DNA from: Globodera rostochiensis
Taxonomy: Eukaryota > Nematoda > Chromadorea > Rhabditida > Heteroderidae
Assembly (NCBI GenBank): GCA_018350325.1
Contig: JAEVLN010000004.1
Span: 558,001 to 622,000, forward strand
Length of the DNA stretch: 64,000 nucleotides
Reading direction: 5' to 3'
Under the pieces are notes generated by a model that saw nothing but the letters and a program-made list of their open reading frames with translations, made no database searches and was not told the origin of the DNA. Within the stretch, counting starts at the first letter, position 1, and the number at the start of each line of letters is the position of its first letter. This document shows, piece by piece, positions 10,491-22,830 of this stretch. Position numbers and translations under genes: made by a program.

Positions 10491-10859
10491 CTGTTAAATG
10501 GTATTAGATGAGTTTCACAAAACATTGGGAGAGTTATTTTTACTCGAAATCTTTCGAGATTTCATGAAAATATCTCTAATCTCCTTTGTGTAGTTTAATT
10601 TATGGCAGAAAAGTCCCAAAAATCGTTTATTTCCTCTTTTGGTCGTTGCTGAGAATTTGGAATCAGAGCTGATCGAAAAATGGGCTTTATTTGGTCCCCG
10701 GATAATGTAATAGAATTGAATTGAAATTTATGTAAATTTTTAGTGCCTATTTCGGGGAGCTTTTGACAGGTTTTTAGCCTTCTTTCTGACAATTATTCGC
10801 TAAAAATTAACTGAATTGTCACTAAAAGTTGCAGGAATCACAAATTAAGGACAGAAAAG

Positions 10860-11720
10860 GACGCATGCCCCAAATAAAAGACGAACCTTTAAACATTGAA
10901 ATATTGCAACCTGCTGTATACAGGCTAAAGCCCGGACTTGAGCTTCGAGCGAGATCTCAGACGAGAGATTCTCGAGAAATCTCATCGGAATTTTCGAGAT
11001 CTCGTCTCGTTCCAGTGCTCGTATAGAGCAGTTTCTGTACCTGTAATCGAAGAAAGTGACCAATTGCCAGAATTCGATCCTTTTGAAAAGTTGGTGCTTT
11101 TTCCTTTATTCGATGCGCTTGTCAATGAGCCTGGGTTGCCCGATGTAAAGTTGGAAGGTTGTTGTGCAATTTGGGGGGCTTGGATAAACGGCGGTGCGTC
11201 AAAAATTAAAGTAATTAGGACAATTAATTCATATAAATTAAAATTTCTTTAATTTATGACAGAAAAGTCACAAGAACGTTTTGTTGCTTTTTTGGTCACA
11301 ATGTCTTTATTAAAATTGACAAAGGCATATTCAACCCAACAAAATCTCATAAAATGAGTGTATTTAAAAATCCAAATGGAATTCAGGCGGCAAATTTATT
11401 AGAGCTGTTCGAGAGTCTCGGTCTCGATTCTCGAGTCGAGAAATTTCTCGAGTTTTTTGGTCTCGGTCTCGGAAAACGAGACTCGAGAACTGAGACTTTT
11501 TAGCACTGTTAAAGATTGGCTTTTTTGGAGAGAATTCATTACAGAATTCTGTGCTTAAGATTTGAAAAATAATGACAAGTCAAATTTTAGATATCCTTAA
11601 TTTAATATCTTTTGCCCGATTGTGTTTTAAAAGTTCGTTGGCTCAGTGGTTGAATTCTATCTCGTAGTTAATTATCGGATGTTCTACTCCCCGAGTAAAA
11701 ACCTATTTTATTCTTTTAAT
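10860..11720. repeat. Second copy of the 338-1080 block (dead D cassette plus SINE-like repeat)
   Basis: Matches 338-1080 in order: D-cassette remnant (minus, 11215-10940, QAPQIAQQPSNFTSGN, no AG before it), then the CTCGAG hairpin block and the GGCTCAGTGGTTGAAT / GTTCTACTCCCC tRNA-like segment. The two copies differ by scattered substitutions and small indels, indicating an older duplication than that of 26-28/35-37 kb. Confidence 0.6.
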
Positions 11721-11727
11721 TTAGTAA

Positions 11728-13837
11728 TTATTCTTTCCCCGCGCTGAATGCTCTTTTCCATTTTTTCGATGCACTTTTACCCAATGCGTTTTTAAATAAG
11801 CTCGGATTTTTTGGGTTGACCATCGACTGAAGACTTCCATCATCGTTTTGCGAATTTCCCCCAAAAAAATTCGTAGAATCAGTTCCAGCTTGGGATGGCA
11901 CAAATGTGTCGTCCGTTGGGGGGGCTTGCTGAGACGGCATCGCGCTACCGTAATGCGACGCTGAGCCTGGCAAATGGTATCAAATTTATGAATTATCGTG
12001 CGCTTTACCATCCTGATCTTTTTAAACAAATTGCTTAACTAAAGAGACCGATCAAGATTCTCGATCGAAAAAATTTGCCTTGACCGAGATTTTTAGATTG
12101 TTCGAGATTCTCGATCGAAATCTCGATCGTTCCACAGAGCTTCGAGCGAGATCTCGAGACGAGATTCCCGGGAAATCACGTCACGTTCCGGGTTCTAATA
12201 CAACAGTTTTGAACGTTTTCCCCAGGGGTGTGCACGGGTACCCGTATCCGTCCGTCCTCAAAATCTCATAATCCGTTAAATTTAGGAAAATGTTTGAATC
12301 TTTCGATGCGCTTTACCCAATGCCTTTTTCCATGAGCTCGGATTTTTCGGGTTGACCATCGACTGAAGACTTCCCTCATCGTTTTCCAAATCCCCGAACC
12401 AATTCGTAGAATCAGTTTCAGTTTGGGATGGCAATGGCACATCTGTGCCGTCCATTGGGGGGGCTTGCTGAGACAGCATCGCGCCACCGTAATGCGAAGA
12501 TGCGCCTGGTGCTTTTGAAAAGTTGGTGCTTTTTCCTTTATTCGATGCGCTTGTCGATGAGCCTGGGTTGCCCGATGTAAAGTTGTAGGATTGTTGTGCA
12601 ATTTGAATGGCTTGGAGATTCGGCACGCCACTGCCAGCCTTCTGAATCGTGAAAATAAAAAATCAAGATTAGTACTCAAGAACTGATTTTTACAAATAAA
12701 CACTCTATAGACCGATAAGAACTACAAAAGATGTTTTTTGTTTCAGGCAAAGTATTATATTGTTGCAAAAATACCTTTTCTTCATTGAGTCTGTTTAGGT
12801 AAAAATACATCGACTTTGTGCTTAGTTTGGGTTTTATTCGTTTCAACGCTTCAAACAACGCCGTATCCGTAATTTGTTTAGTATTAAACTGTTCAACCAA
12901 AGCCATAGCACGAGGATCATTTTTGAATTCTTTATAGGTAATTTTGCGGCTGCCACCGCTATCCTCCTGAAACGTGAAAAAAGAGTCAAGATTCGTACTC
13001 AAGAACTATTGGTGGGCTTTGGAAGATCGAATTAAGTGTTCCATCGTAAGGAATCGATTCTACACCGAATACTTTTGAGAATTCTTGAATTGCACTGGCT
13101 TTTTTTGGAATTGATGATCCTGGGTTGCCCGATGCCGAGGCCAATGCTTGAAAATTCGGCGTGCCACCGCCAGCCTCCTCCTGAATCGTGAAAAAAAGTC
13201 AAGATTTGTACTCAAGAACTGACTTTTACAAATAAACACTCTTTAGACCGATAAGAGAAATACAAAAAATGTTTTTGGCAAAGTATTATATTAAAGCAAA
13301 AATACCTCCATTTTTCTTAGGTATCTGTACAGCGTAGCAATGCCAATTTTGATTCCTTCTATTTTGTTCAACTCTGTTAACAACTGTTCCTTTGTCATTT
13401 TGCTATTATTATATTGCTGTGCAACCAAAGCCATAGCACGAGGATTTTTTTTGAATAGCTTATAGTTAATGCGACTGACACCGTCAGCTTCCTAAACCGT
13501 GAAAAAAGAGTCAAGATTAGTACTCAACAACTGATTTTTACAATTAAACATCTTTATGCCAAAAAAGAAAACTACAAAAACTGTTTTTAGGCAAAGTATT
13601 ATATTGTAACATAAATACCTTAATTTGCTTTAGGTATCTGTCCAGCGTACTTAGGTGCATTCCGAGTCCTATATTGTTCAACTTATCTAACAACTCTTTC
13701 TCTTTTATTTCTTTATTATGATACTGTGCAAGCAAAGGCTTAACACGAATATCATTTTTGAATTCTTCAAAACCGCAATACCCGTTTTTTAGAATGCAAC
13801 TGAATGTCAGAGGTAACAAAAAAAGTATTGCACGCAT
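11728..13837 (-). CDS. M2: secreted cassette-family protein, 422 aa model
   Basis: Not recognised. Model exons (minus): 13837-13619, 13491-13306, 13180-13073, 12966-12775, 12641-12317, 11966-11728; total 1269 bp, one open frame. Order: signal peptide plus helical domain (MRAILFLLPLTFSC ... YLKQIK), domain B, cassette C, domain B, cassette D, terminal G cassette. The B domains share the pattern FKxDPRAMALV(E/A)Q and a final YLNxLNEEK or YLRKME before GTATTTTTGC. D carries QQSYNFTSGNPGSSTSASNKGKSTNF-type sequence, in pieces. The last exon ends in a basic tail (GKSASKKWKRAF). Introns are short and share a CACGGTTCAG-type acceptor. D loses one A in GGTAAAGCG, so reading through would frameshift, whereas splicing there (phase 1) restores the frame. 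This favours the splice. Confidence 0.72.
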
Positions 13838-15496
13838 CTGAAAAAAGTTTTTTGAAAAAGAATTATATAAAATTTTATTTTATTTTATTGAGCAAATGAT
13901 GTTCGAGAGCATCGACAGCGGGCCTCCTCGACTCAACAAAGTCTCTGGCTCGGTCTCGAGCAGTGGTTAGCGCATACATTACCGACAATTAGAAATGCGC
14001 GTGCTTTTATATGAAGATGAGGGTTGCGCAAAAGTGTCTTTTTGGATTTAAGTGTAAGCGAGAGCGATGAAGACGAGAACGAAACCGAAATCTGAATTGA
14101 AACTGGAACAAAAGGAGGCAATCTGTTAAATTTGATCAGGTTATTCAGTGTTTCAATTAAAATGATTCCTTTTTGAGTTCAAAAAAATTGTGCTAGGTCG
14201 TTTCTTAAATTCCGCCTCCATGGGCGTTTCTTAAATCCGCCACATATATTTTATGAAAGAGTTTTAGACATCATAACATTATTCATTCACACCGCATAAA
14301 TTGCCAAATATCGAGCTTTTTTGTGGTTTTCTGATCATAACTTTTTTAAACTTTGATTTACTGCTTAGTTTAGTTTTACAAATAGTTTCTACTCATTTAG
14401 AGCTTTTCATTGGTATAAGGGTTAACTGATTTAATGCGGTGTGAATAAAGTTATAATGTCTAAAACTATTTCATAAAATATATGTGGCGGATTTACGAAA
14501 CGCCCTGGCGAATTTACGAAACGCCCATGATGGCAGTTTTTACGAAACGACCCAGCACGTCAATTTTACGAATTATTACGATGAAAAACGTTTTTGTGCC
14601 CTGAAAACAGATTTTCGTGTTTTGAAAAAAGAGAAATTTGTATAATTTTGCCAAATGTTTGCAACACAATCGAAATGCGTTTGCCAATTCCATTTTAGGC
14701 CAGCCAAATGAAAAAGGCATTCATTTTCTGTCATTCATTTTTGTGTGGTGGCAATCGAAGAAGGCAATTTAAAAGGATGGTTGCCCTTTTTTACATTGTT
14801 GGGGAACGAAAAGCCTTTTCTCGAAGGCCCTCCCCCCGTCTGGTATATCAGAATGCCCTTTTTTAATAGGCAAATGCCATTTCACTTGCCATTATTTTGC
14901 CATTTCTTGGAGCTTTGGGGAAACTTCTCATTTTTTAAGGGAAAAATGAGAATTTCTCGAAAATAGTGCTCCTCGTACAATTTGAAGTTTTTGGTTGTTT
15001 TACAAAACCTGTTTCCCGAACTGCCCACTCGTATTTCTGACTATTAACAAAAATGTTTCAAAATTTTCCCGACGACGCCGTCGAACCGCTCAAAAACTAA
15101 TTCCCAATATTTATTTTCTCTTGACTGATTCGCAATCAGTGCATCAAGTACCATATTTTTAGACAATTTTAGAAGAAAAATATTTTCGCCAAATTTTGAC
15201 CAAAAAGTCCCCCCCCCCCCGTGGGTTTGGGCAAGTCTGGGCTGAAGTGTTACCGAGAGTTGCCCCGAAACTCGAGACCGAGACGATACCCAAAAAGCAC
15301 GAGCCTTTTCTCAAGTCGAGAGACCCGAGACCGATGCTCTCGAGCATCGCTACTGTGAGGCACCGGTTTTTGCCCGTGATTCTCCGAATAAACGCGGACT
15401 GGCATATGTTCAGAGCATTTTATATTCCAAAAAAAAATTTGCTCAATAAAATAAAATATAATTTGATATAATTCTTTTTCAAAAAACTTTTTTCAG
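13838..15496. promoter_or_regulatory. Head-to-head promoter region between M2 and P3
   Basis: Both start codons are preceded by the same block in inverted orientation: a GATGCTCTCGA(A/G)CATC word, TTTGCTCAATAAAATAAAAT, then TATAATTCTTTTTCAAAAAA and a TTTTTTCAG acceptor touching ATG. P4 (23480-23527) and M5 (39258-39330) have the same block, with TATATAATTC as the likely TATA-like element. Between the two copies, 13940-15330 holds no supported gene; it has repeats, AAATGCCATTT words near 14870 and CTCGAGAC palindromes. Confidence 0.5.
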
Positions 15497-18400
15497 ATGC
15501 GTGCATTATTTTATTTACTAACTCTGACATTGTGTTGCCTTCTAAAAAGTGGGTTTTGCGTTATTAGTTTTGAAGAATTCAAAGCTGATCCTTATGTTAT
15601 GCCTTTGCTTGCCGAGTATCATAATAAAGAAATAAAAGGGAAAGAGTTGTTAGAAAGGTTAAAAACGTTGAACAATACAGGGCACGGAATACCCCTAAGT
15701 ACGCTGAAAACTTACGTAAAGCAAATTAAGGTATTTTTGTTATATTATAATATTGCTAAACAAAAAATATCTTTTGTAGTTCTCTTTATCGGTTTAAAGC
15801 AGGGGTGCCATCGAAATTACGAATTATTCTGAAATATTATTACATTTTGGACATTTTTAAGCGAAAATTCAAAAAAGAATGCGAAAAATGACTGAAAAGA
15901 TTATTCAAAATTTAAACAAAAATTCTTCAGAAAGCTCCAGAAATCGCAAATAAAGGACAAAAAAGGAACTGTACCCCAAATAAAGTACAAATATTTAAAA
16001 AAGTACAGATGGCACCCCCTGGTTTTTACTTAAAAGTCACTTTTTGAGTACTAATCTTGATTTTTTTTTTCACGGTTTAGGAGGAGGCTGGCGGTGGCAG
16101 CCGCAACACTAACTTTGATCAATTCATAAAGAATGATCTTGCTATGTATTTGGTTGGACAGTATAATGGTCAACAAAATAAAGATATAAGTACTCACGAA
16201 CAGTTGTTAACAGAGGTGAACAAAATAGAAGGACTCAAAAAAATAAGCAAAAGAACGCTGATAAGATACCTAAAGGAAATTAAGGTTGCTACAATATAAT
16301 ACTTCACCAAAAACAAATTTTTTGTATTTCTCTTATCGGTCTAAAGAGTGTTTATTTGTAAAAGTCAGTTCTTGAGTACAAATCTTGACTTTTTTTCACG
16401 GTTCAGAAGGCTGGCATTGGCGCGCCGAATCTCCAAGCATCGGCCTCAGCATCGGGCAACCCAGGATCATCAATTCCAATCGAAGCCAGTGTAATTCAAG
16501 AATTCTCAAAAGTATTCGGTGTAGAATCGAATCCTTACGATGGAACACTTAATTCGATCTTCTAAAGCCCACCAATAGTTCTTGAGTACGAATCTTGACT
16601 CTTTTTTCACGGTTCAGGAAGGTAGCCGCAACAACATTAGCTTTGAGTTATTCAAATCAAATGCTGAAGCTATGTCTTTGGTTGCACAGTATAAACAAAA
16701 TAAAGAAACAAGTAATCTGCCAAAGTTGTTAAAAAGGTTGGAAGATGAAATAGGGTTCAAAATGTGTGAAAGGACGCTGGCTGAATACCTAAGGAAAATG
16801 AAGGTATTTTTGCTACAATATAATCCAAAAACAAAAACCAATCTTTGCAGAAAGAGGCACAACAAAATCCAGGTAGTTTAAGCCAGCATCAGATGTGATT
16901 AATAGGGCTAGCATTTTAAGATTTTTACCATTTTTTCTGCAGCTTTGTTTTGGCGAGTTATGGACGAAAAACGTGTTTTTAGTCGGAAATTTTGCCGTTT
17001 CAACGAGGCTATTCGGACCTAGGAAAAATTTTAATCTATATGAATTAATTGTCCTAATTACTTTATTTTTTGACGCATCGCCGTTTCCCCCCACTCAAAT
17101 TGCACAACAATCCTCCAACTTTACATCGGGAAACCCAGGCTCATCGACACGCGCATCGAAAAAAGGAAAAAGCACCAACTTTTCAAAAGCACCAGGCGCA
17201 TCGTCGCATTACGGTGGCGCGTTGCCGTCTCAGCAAGCCCCCCCAATGGACGAAACATTTGTGCCATTGCCATCCCAAGCTGAGACTGATTCTACGAATT
17301 GGTTCGAGGAAAATTCGCAAAACAATGATGGAGATCTTCAGTCGATGGTCAACCCTCCGAGCTCATGGAAACGCGCATTGGGTAAAAGCGCATCGAAAAA
17401 TTCAAACATTTTCCTAAATTTGCCATAATTCCTTTTTTTCAATAAGTTTTTTTTAATAATTTATAAGGACTTTTTCTCATGTTGAGCTTGGCTATAATTT
17501 TAATTCAAACTTTGATTCTGATCAATTTGTAATCCTAAATTTTGAGGTTTTTTGTCGAGTTTGGTTGGTGCATCCCCTCAAGAACCCCAATTTTCGCCGT
17601 CAATGCACGACACATCAGCAGCATCGTCATATTATCCGTCAAATCAACCCGATGATGAAACTCTTCAGTCGTTGATCACGCCGAGAAATCCTAGCTCATC
17701 AAAAAAAGGTAAAGAGCCCGGTATTTCATAAATTTTAGAGCTGTTCGAGACTTTAAATTTACCGAGAAATGACCCAGAGAAGACCCAGAAAAACCGAGAA
17801 GTTTCTCGACTCGAGAACCGAGAAAGTTCGAATTTTTTTTTAAAATTCACTAAAAAATTGGTTTCAATTTTTAAGGCTACATATCAGGGCCGTTTCTAAT
17901 TTTTCTTTGGGTTTGAATGAAAATTAAGAAAAAGGCATACGATTTGTTGTGTACGTATAATAAGGAAAGTTCGAAATTAGATTTTTGCTAAACTTTTTAG
18001 AATTTTTACATTTTGTTATAAAAAGCGTATAAAAAATCGGTATTTGCCTATCGAGTTTTTTTTTTTGATTGCTTTATTTTTGGGTGGAAGGGTCGGCGGT
18101 GCTGATAGGCACCGCCGAGAAAATTTTCAATTTTTGACTCAATTTGTTAAAAGATTTGCAACCAACATTTTAAAACTATACCAATTTTTCAAAGCTTTTT
18201 AAGAATGGGAGGGGTCGGCGGTTTCAATTTAGAAAAACTCAAAATTAGCGCAAGTATAATTTTTAAAGAAAATTTTAGAAATTTTTGTTGAGAGCCAATT
18301 GTTTTGTGAAATTGTTAATTAATTATAAAAAAATACAGAAGCCAATATCTCTCTATTTACCTAATTTTAATAGGAAATGGCAAAATGTCACAAAAATTCA

Positions 18401-20096
18401 AAAATTTTACTAGCGCTAACACCATCAAAAAAAATCTCCGAAAAAATACCACCATTAGGGGTGCTTAACCCGCCCGGATCCAACCTCCGGATACCGGGTA
18501 TCCCGGATCCTGGACACCCGGATACCGGTCCCGGATAATTTTCCCAAAACACCCGGATACCGGTCCCGATTACGGTTCCGGATACCCGTTATTATCCAAC
18601 CCTATCTTTTAGCTCAGAATTCTATAATGAATTCTCTCCAAAAAAGCCAATCTTTAACAGTGCTAAAAAGTCTCAGTTCTCGAGTCTCGTTTTCCGAGAC
18701 CGAGACCAAAAAACTCGAGAAATTTCTCGACTCGAGAATCGAGACCGAGACTCTCGAACAGCTCTAATAAATTTGCCGCCTGAATTCCATTTGGATTTTT
18801 AAATACACTCATTTTATGAGATTCGTTGGATTGAAGATGCATTTGTCAATTTTAATAAAAACATTATGACCAAAAAAGGAACAAAACGTTCTTGTGACTT
18901 TTCTGTCATAAATTAAAGAAATTTTAATCTATATGAATTAATTGTCCTAATTACTTTAATTTTTGACGCACCGCCGTTTCTCCAAGCCCCCCAAATTGCA
19001 CAACAATCTTCCAACTTTACATCGGGCAACCCAGGCTCATTGACAAGCGCATCGAATAAAGGAAAAAGCACCAACTTTTCAAAAGCACCAGGCTTATCGT
19101 CGCATTACGGTGGCACGATGCCGTCTCAACAAGCTCCCCCAATGTACGGCACAGATGTGCCATCCCAAGCTGGAATTGATTCTACGAATTGGTTCGAGGA
19201 AAATTTGCAAAACGATGAGGGAAGTCTTCAGTCGCTGGTCAACCCAAAAAATACGAGCTCATGGAAAAGCGCATGGGGTAAAAGCGAAGCGAAAAAATGA
19301 ATATCATGTTGGAATAAGGCTTGGCTATAACGTTTCTTGGGACTTTTCTGTAGGCACCAAAAGCTCCCCGAAATAGGCACTAAAATACATAAATTTCAAT
19401 TCAGTTCTAAAATGATGCAATTTCGCGATTCGCAGTTCAATTTTTAGGTGATGTTTTGGAAACAAAAAAATCGTCATGGATAATCCGGGTCCGTGGAATT
19501 ACACAAGTTAGAGACAGGGATGTAACCGGATCCATATTCCCGACATTTTTTGGCCCGGCATGCCGGATGCTATCGATGAAAATGGGCTAGATAAATTTTA
19601 CATTATCCGGGGACCAAATAAAGCCCATTTTTCGATCAGCTCTGATTCGAAATTCTCAGCCTTGACCAAAAGAGGAAATAAACGATTTTTTGGGATTTTT
19701 CTGCCATAAATTAAACTACACAAAGGAGATTAGAGATATTTTCATGAAATCTCGAAAGATTTCGAGTAAAAATAACTCTCCCAATGTTTTGTGAAACTCA
19801 TCTAATACCATTTAACAGGCTCAGCGTCGAATTACTGTGGCGCGATACCGTTTCAGCAAGCCCCAATGTCGGGCACGTTATTCCCAGCATTCTCAAATCA
19901 GCCGTCCAATCAATCAGCCCCATTAAATCCATCCACTAACTCTGTGTCATCCCAACCTGGAACGCCTTCTTTGGATTGGAGCGAGGGAAATTCGCAAAAC
20001 GATGATGGAAGTCTTTATTCGGTGGTCAGGCCGAAAAGACCGAGCTCATCGAAAGGTAAAAGCGCAACGAAAACAGGGAAAAAGCCGAGAAAATAG
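15497..20096 (+). CDS. P3: secreted cassette-family protein (about 396 aa; 3' part uncertain)
   Basis: Not recognised. Well-supported exons: 15497-15730 (signal peptide MRALFYLLTLTLCC plus helical domain), 16081-16284 (B), 16407-16511 (C), 16618-16803 (B) and 16851-16872 (linker KEAQQNP, ending phase 1). The next cassette, a D at about 17068-17427, has lost the AG before its coding part. In-frame continuations with good acceptors are F at 17547-17708 (phase 1/1) and the terminal exon at 19819-20096 (phase 1), which ends RPKRPSSSKGKSATKTGKKPRK-like and stops. Using these gives 1191 bp in frame. A B exon donor at 16285 reads GTTGCTACAATATAAT, a shortened form of the usual GTATTTTTGCTACAAT. Confidence 0.6.
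17068..17427 (+). pseudogene. D cassette lacking its acceptor, within P3
   Basis: The coding part is intact (TQIAQQSSNFTSGN, GKSTNFSKAPGASSHYGG, ETDSTNWFEENSQN, terminal KSASKNSNIFLNLP then stop). However, the TTTGAAG|GTTTTGAC start of live cassettes is replaced by CTTTATTTTTTGAC, with no AG. It may be skipped; exonisation through another site was not found in phase. Confidence 0.45.
17740..18790. repeat. Repeat-filled intron/intergenic block
   Basis: Contains CTCGAGAAC-type palindromes (17740-17850) and the GGCGGTGCTGATAGGCACC dispersed repeat (about 18093-18200). It also has a CCCGGATACCGG-rich block (18475-18600) that recurs at 61170-61300 within GPCR introns, and an inverted copy of the CTCGAG/SINE-like element (18610-18775). 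No supported coding. Confidence 0.5.
18963..19300 (+). pseudogene. D cassette lacking its acceptor, terminal form with stop
   Basis: Codes DAPPFLQAPQIAQQSSN then the usual D sequence to TDVPSQAGIDSTNW and a tail GKSEAKK followed by TGA. As at 597 and 17068, the sequence before it reads CTTTAATTTTTGAC with no AG. It retains the internal GGTAAAAGC donor word. Probably skipped or dead; otherwise an exon of P3 using an unseen acceptor. Confidence 0.45.
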
Positions 20097-20424
20097 AATT
20101 GTGCACGTTGATCCAAAAGATTCCCAAAGATCATCATTTGCGATCACTCACTGTTCCCAATTGTTATTGTTGAAAACTACTTTTTTTTGATATTATTGTT
20201 TGGCATTTTAAGCTTCACTCTGCAAAGCAAACATTTCGCGTCAAAAGGCGAAACGGCCCAAAAGCGATGCAAAGGCAATGGCCCGTACTGGTTTTTCACG
20301 AGGCCATAACCCGGGTTTTAATTATGAAAGTCCCAGTTCGTTTCATCGTTTTATGAGCCACTCACGATGCCATTTTTAAAAAAGAAAAAAAAACTCTATT
20401 TTTCAGGGATGCATTATTTGAAAA

Positions 20425-20640
20425 TTGAACAAAGTCGATTTTTATGGTTACACTACGTTTTGCCACCTTACATTTTGCCACCATTACATTTTGCCACCCC
20501 AGCAAAAATGTTACGTTTTGCCTCCCCTGCAAAAACTATTCTTCAATTTTATTCATATTTTGACATTCATAACTTTTCTAACTTTTATATTAAATTTATT
20601 GGGTGGAGGACGTGGGTTTGAGTCCCACCCGGGGTTACCA
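20425..20640 (+). repeat. ACATTTTGCCACC repeats and truncated tRNA-like SINE
   Basis: Several ACATTTTGCCACC units (20450-20500) lie before 20601-20636. That segment copies the 3' half of the tRNA-like unit found at 26340 and 35696 (GGACGTGGGTT(C/T)GAGTCCCAC) and its 3' flank TTGCCTATTCTTTACTAAAT. The shared flank shows the copies are a dispersed element, not independent tRNA genes. An acidic frame (20641-20748) follows, with no other support. Confidence 0.5.
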
Positions 20641-21025
20641 TTTTGCCTATTCTTTACTAAATTTTATTGCGGCCTGATTATTGACGATTTGGAGCAAGAT
20701 GAGAACAGCCAAAATGTGGACCCGGATGAGGATGAAGAAGCTGCCTAACAAGTTAAATGCGAAAAAGGCACAACGACGAGCGGAGCATTAGCTACTGCTT
20801 ACCCCCGCCTCACTAAAAGTAAAGCAGAATTTCAAAAAAAAATTGATGTTGGATGAGGCAATTGAAGTTGAACAATGAGGAATTTATTCTTGATTAATAA
20901 ATCCACCATTGACAATTATGTACAATAAAAGATACCCCTCATTATCAATCCCGGTTCAACATGCTGATGCCGGTCCCGTGCAACCCTAGTACTATTCCAA
21001 CTGCATAGTACACTATGGGTAAAAA

Positions 21026-21407
21026 GACGATTCGTTCACCCCCGATTCGTTCTCTTTTCAAAAGTTTTTTCGTTATAACTTCTTTCAAAGCTAACCAAAT
21101 CAAACATTTTTGGTATCATTCGAAAGCTTACAACTAGTAGAAGCTTTCAAAAGCAAAAGCTAAGCGATTGGCCAAATCTCAAAAAAGTTATGGCCAGAAA
21201 CCGTTTTTTTGGCCACAATTGGCCATAACTTTTTTGAAATTTGGCCAATCGCTTAGCTTTTGCTTTTGTAAGCTTCTACTAGTTGTAAGCTTTCGAATGA
21301 TATCGAAAATGTTTGATTTAATTAGACTTGAAAGAAGTTATAACGAAAAAACTTCTGAAAAGGGGAACGAATCGGGGGGTGAACGAATCGGCCGGGAACG
21401 AATCGTC
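21026..21407. mobile_element. Foldback (long inverted repeat) element, about 380 bp
   Basis: The two halves are reverse complements over about 150-190 bp each, meeting near 21215 (AAAAAGTTATGGCC ... GGCCATAACTTTTT). The ends are GACGATTCGTTC and GAACGAATCGTC. The arms share rare words such as CAACTAGTAGAAGCTT. No coding frame and no clear target duplication are seen. Single-strand DNA or RNA from it would form a long hairpin. Related arm sequence occurs at about 30655-30740 and 62540-62600. Confidence 0.75.
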
Positions 21408-22497
21408 CTCCGTCCGGCAAAATGTAAATTCGGCACTCAGACTATTCGGCACTCGGACCGGTAGCCTTGGGTACAACCTGGAGACCGGCAAAATCAAATT
21501 TGGGATCCTGTTGCAGGATTGGAATTCAAATTTTTTTGCAGGACCGGATCCTGCAAGGATTATCCTGCACATCCTGCAAAAAATGGCCAATAATTCTTAG
21601 ATTTTGGGAGTTTTCAGTGAAAATTTTCAAATTTTCGAAAAATTTAGGCGCCTAAATAAGTCTGACTCAAGCTCATAGGCAAAAATAGGCTCGAAAAATA
21701 TGTGTGTAAAAATAACAATAGGTTTTTACCAGAACTTTTTAAACCAAAAAAAAAAAACGATCATTTCTGTTTATTGCAATTACAAATCATAAATTTTTCT
21801 AGATTTTCCGGCGTTAAAGCTAGCTCATCCGATTCTCTGCCAAAATGTTTTTGTATGCCGAAAACTAACGCGGATTTTATTGCATTTTTCTTAAGGAATA
21901 TTGTGCAAAAATTCCAAAATAGGCTTCAAAAAGGTTGAGCATTAGGATGATTTTATGGAAGGAGATTTGCCAAGGTATGAGCTTCAAAATGATCATATCA
22001 TCCCTGCTTTAACGCCATAGGTGCATTTTCCACGCTTTTTTATATGGGTTTCAATTTGAGCCCGGCGGGAGGCATTCCCGCGGGAAAAGTACGGGAATCC
22101 CGGTCCCGTTCTTAAAAAAACTACCGTATTTTTAAGATTTTTGGTTGTAAATTTCATAACAAATTGAGCCAAAAATTCAATTTTCTGACCCGCCCCTCCC
22201 ACCGCAAGAAATAGCAGAATTCTCTTAAAAAAATTTGAATTTTGAAAAATTCGCAAATCGGAAAAAATTCGAATTTTTTTTACCGGCCTCTAGTTGCAAC
22301 TTTGAAAACATTTCATCGAAAAAAATGATAAGCCTTAGAAATTGCATTATGACAAAGCAGGGCTGCGATCGGGTCAAGCATGTTGATTTTCAAGTACATA
22401 ATGGGCCAATTTTACGAAATCCAAGTACACTCAAAAAAATTTTCTCCAAAGCCAATTTGGGGTCAATTTTTGGTCTACCCTAGACCGGCACCGTATT

Positions 22498-22830
22498 TAG
22501 CCTGGAATTTTGTTGTACGTGGGTCCGACGGCGACGCCGATAGGCACCGTCGGGAAATTTTCTACTAATTAACATTTTTTGTTAAGAAAGTGCAAACAAA
22601 TTTTAAAAATTTGCGATTCTAATTTTTCAAAAAAAAATTTTGTTTTGCGAATTCTGCTTTACACGGGGAGGGGAGGGGGTCGGCGGTGCCGATAGGCGCC
22701 GCCGAAAATTTTGATTTTTGATCCAAGTTGTTAAGAGATTTTCAAGCAAATTTTTTTAAATCTGATTTTTTTGATGTTTTTTTAAGCATGGGATCGGCGG
22801 TGCCGACAGGCGCTGCCGGTAAATTAATTT
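22498..22830. repeat. Cluster of three copies of the GGCGGTGCCGATAGGCGCC dispersed repeat
   Basis: Core GGCGGTGCCGATAGGCGCC is self-complementary around GGCGCC and is followed by GAAAATTTTGAATTTTTGA and TTGTTAAGAGATTTGCAACC. Copies in this cluster are at about 22530, 22680 and 22795. Others are near 5060, 6020 (inverted), 6305, 7972, 18095, 26040, 27460, 35085, 35240, 35395, 36812, 41470, 42985 and 51350. It is probably a small non-autonomous element; ends were not resolved. Confidence 0.6.

Noticed and set aside
15196..15471. Small plus-strand frame before P3
   Set aside because: Lies in the promoter block with CTCGAGAC palindromes; no domain and no splice support.
16512..16566. Reading cassette C through to NPYDGTLNSIF and a stop as an alternative C-terminus
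   Set aside because: The 3' part has indels between copies and sits between a GTATTC donor, like those of B exons, and the next acceptor, so it behaves as intron. Cannot be fully excluded without RNA.
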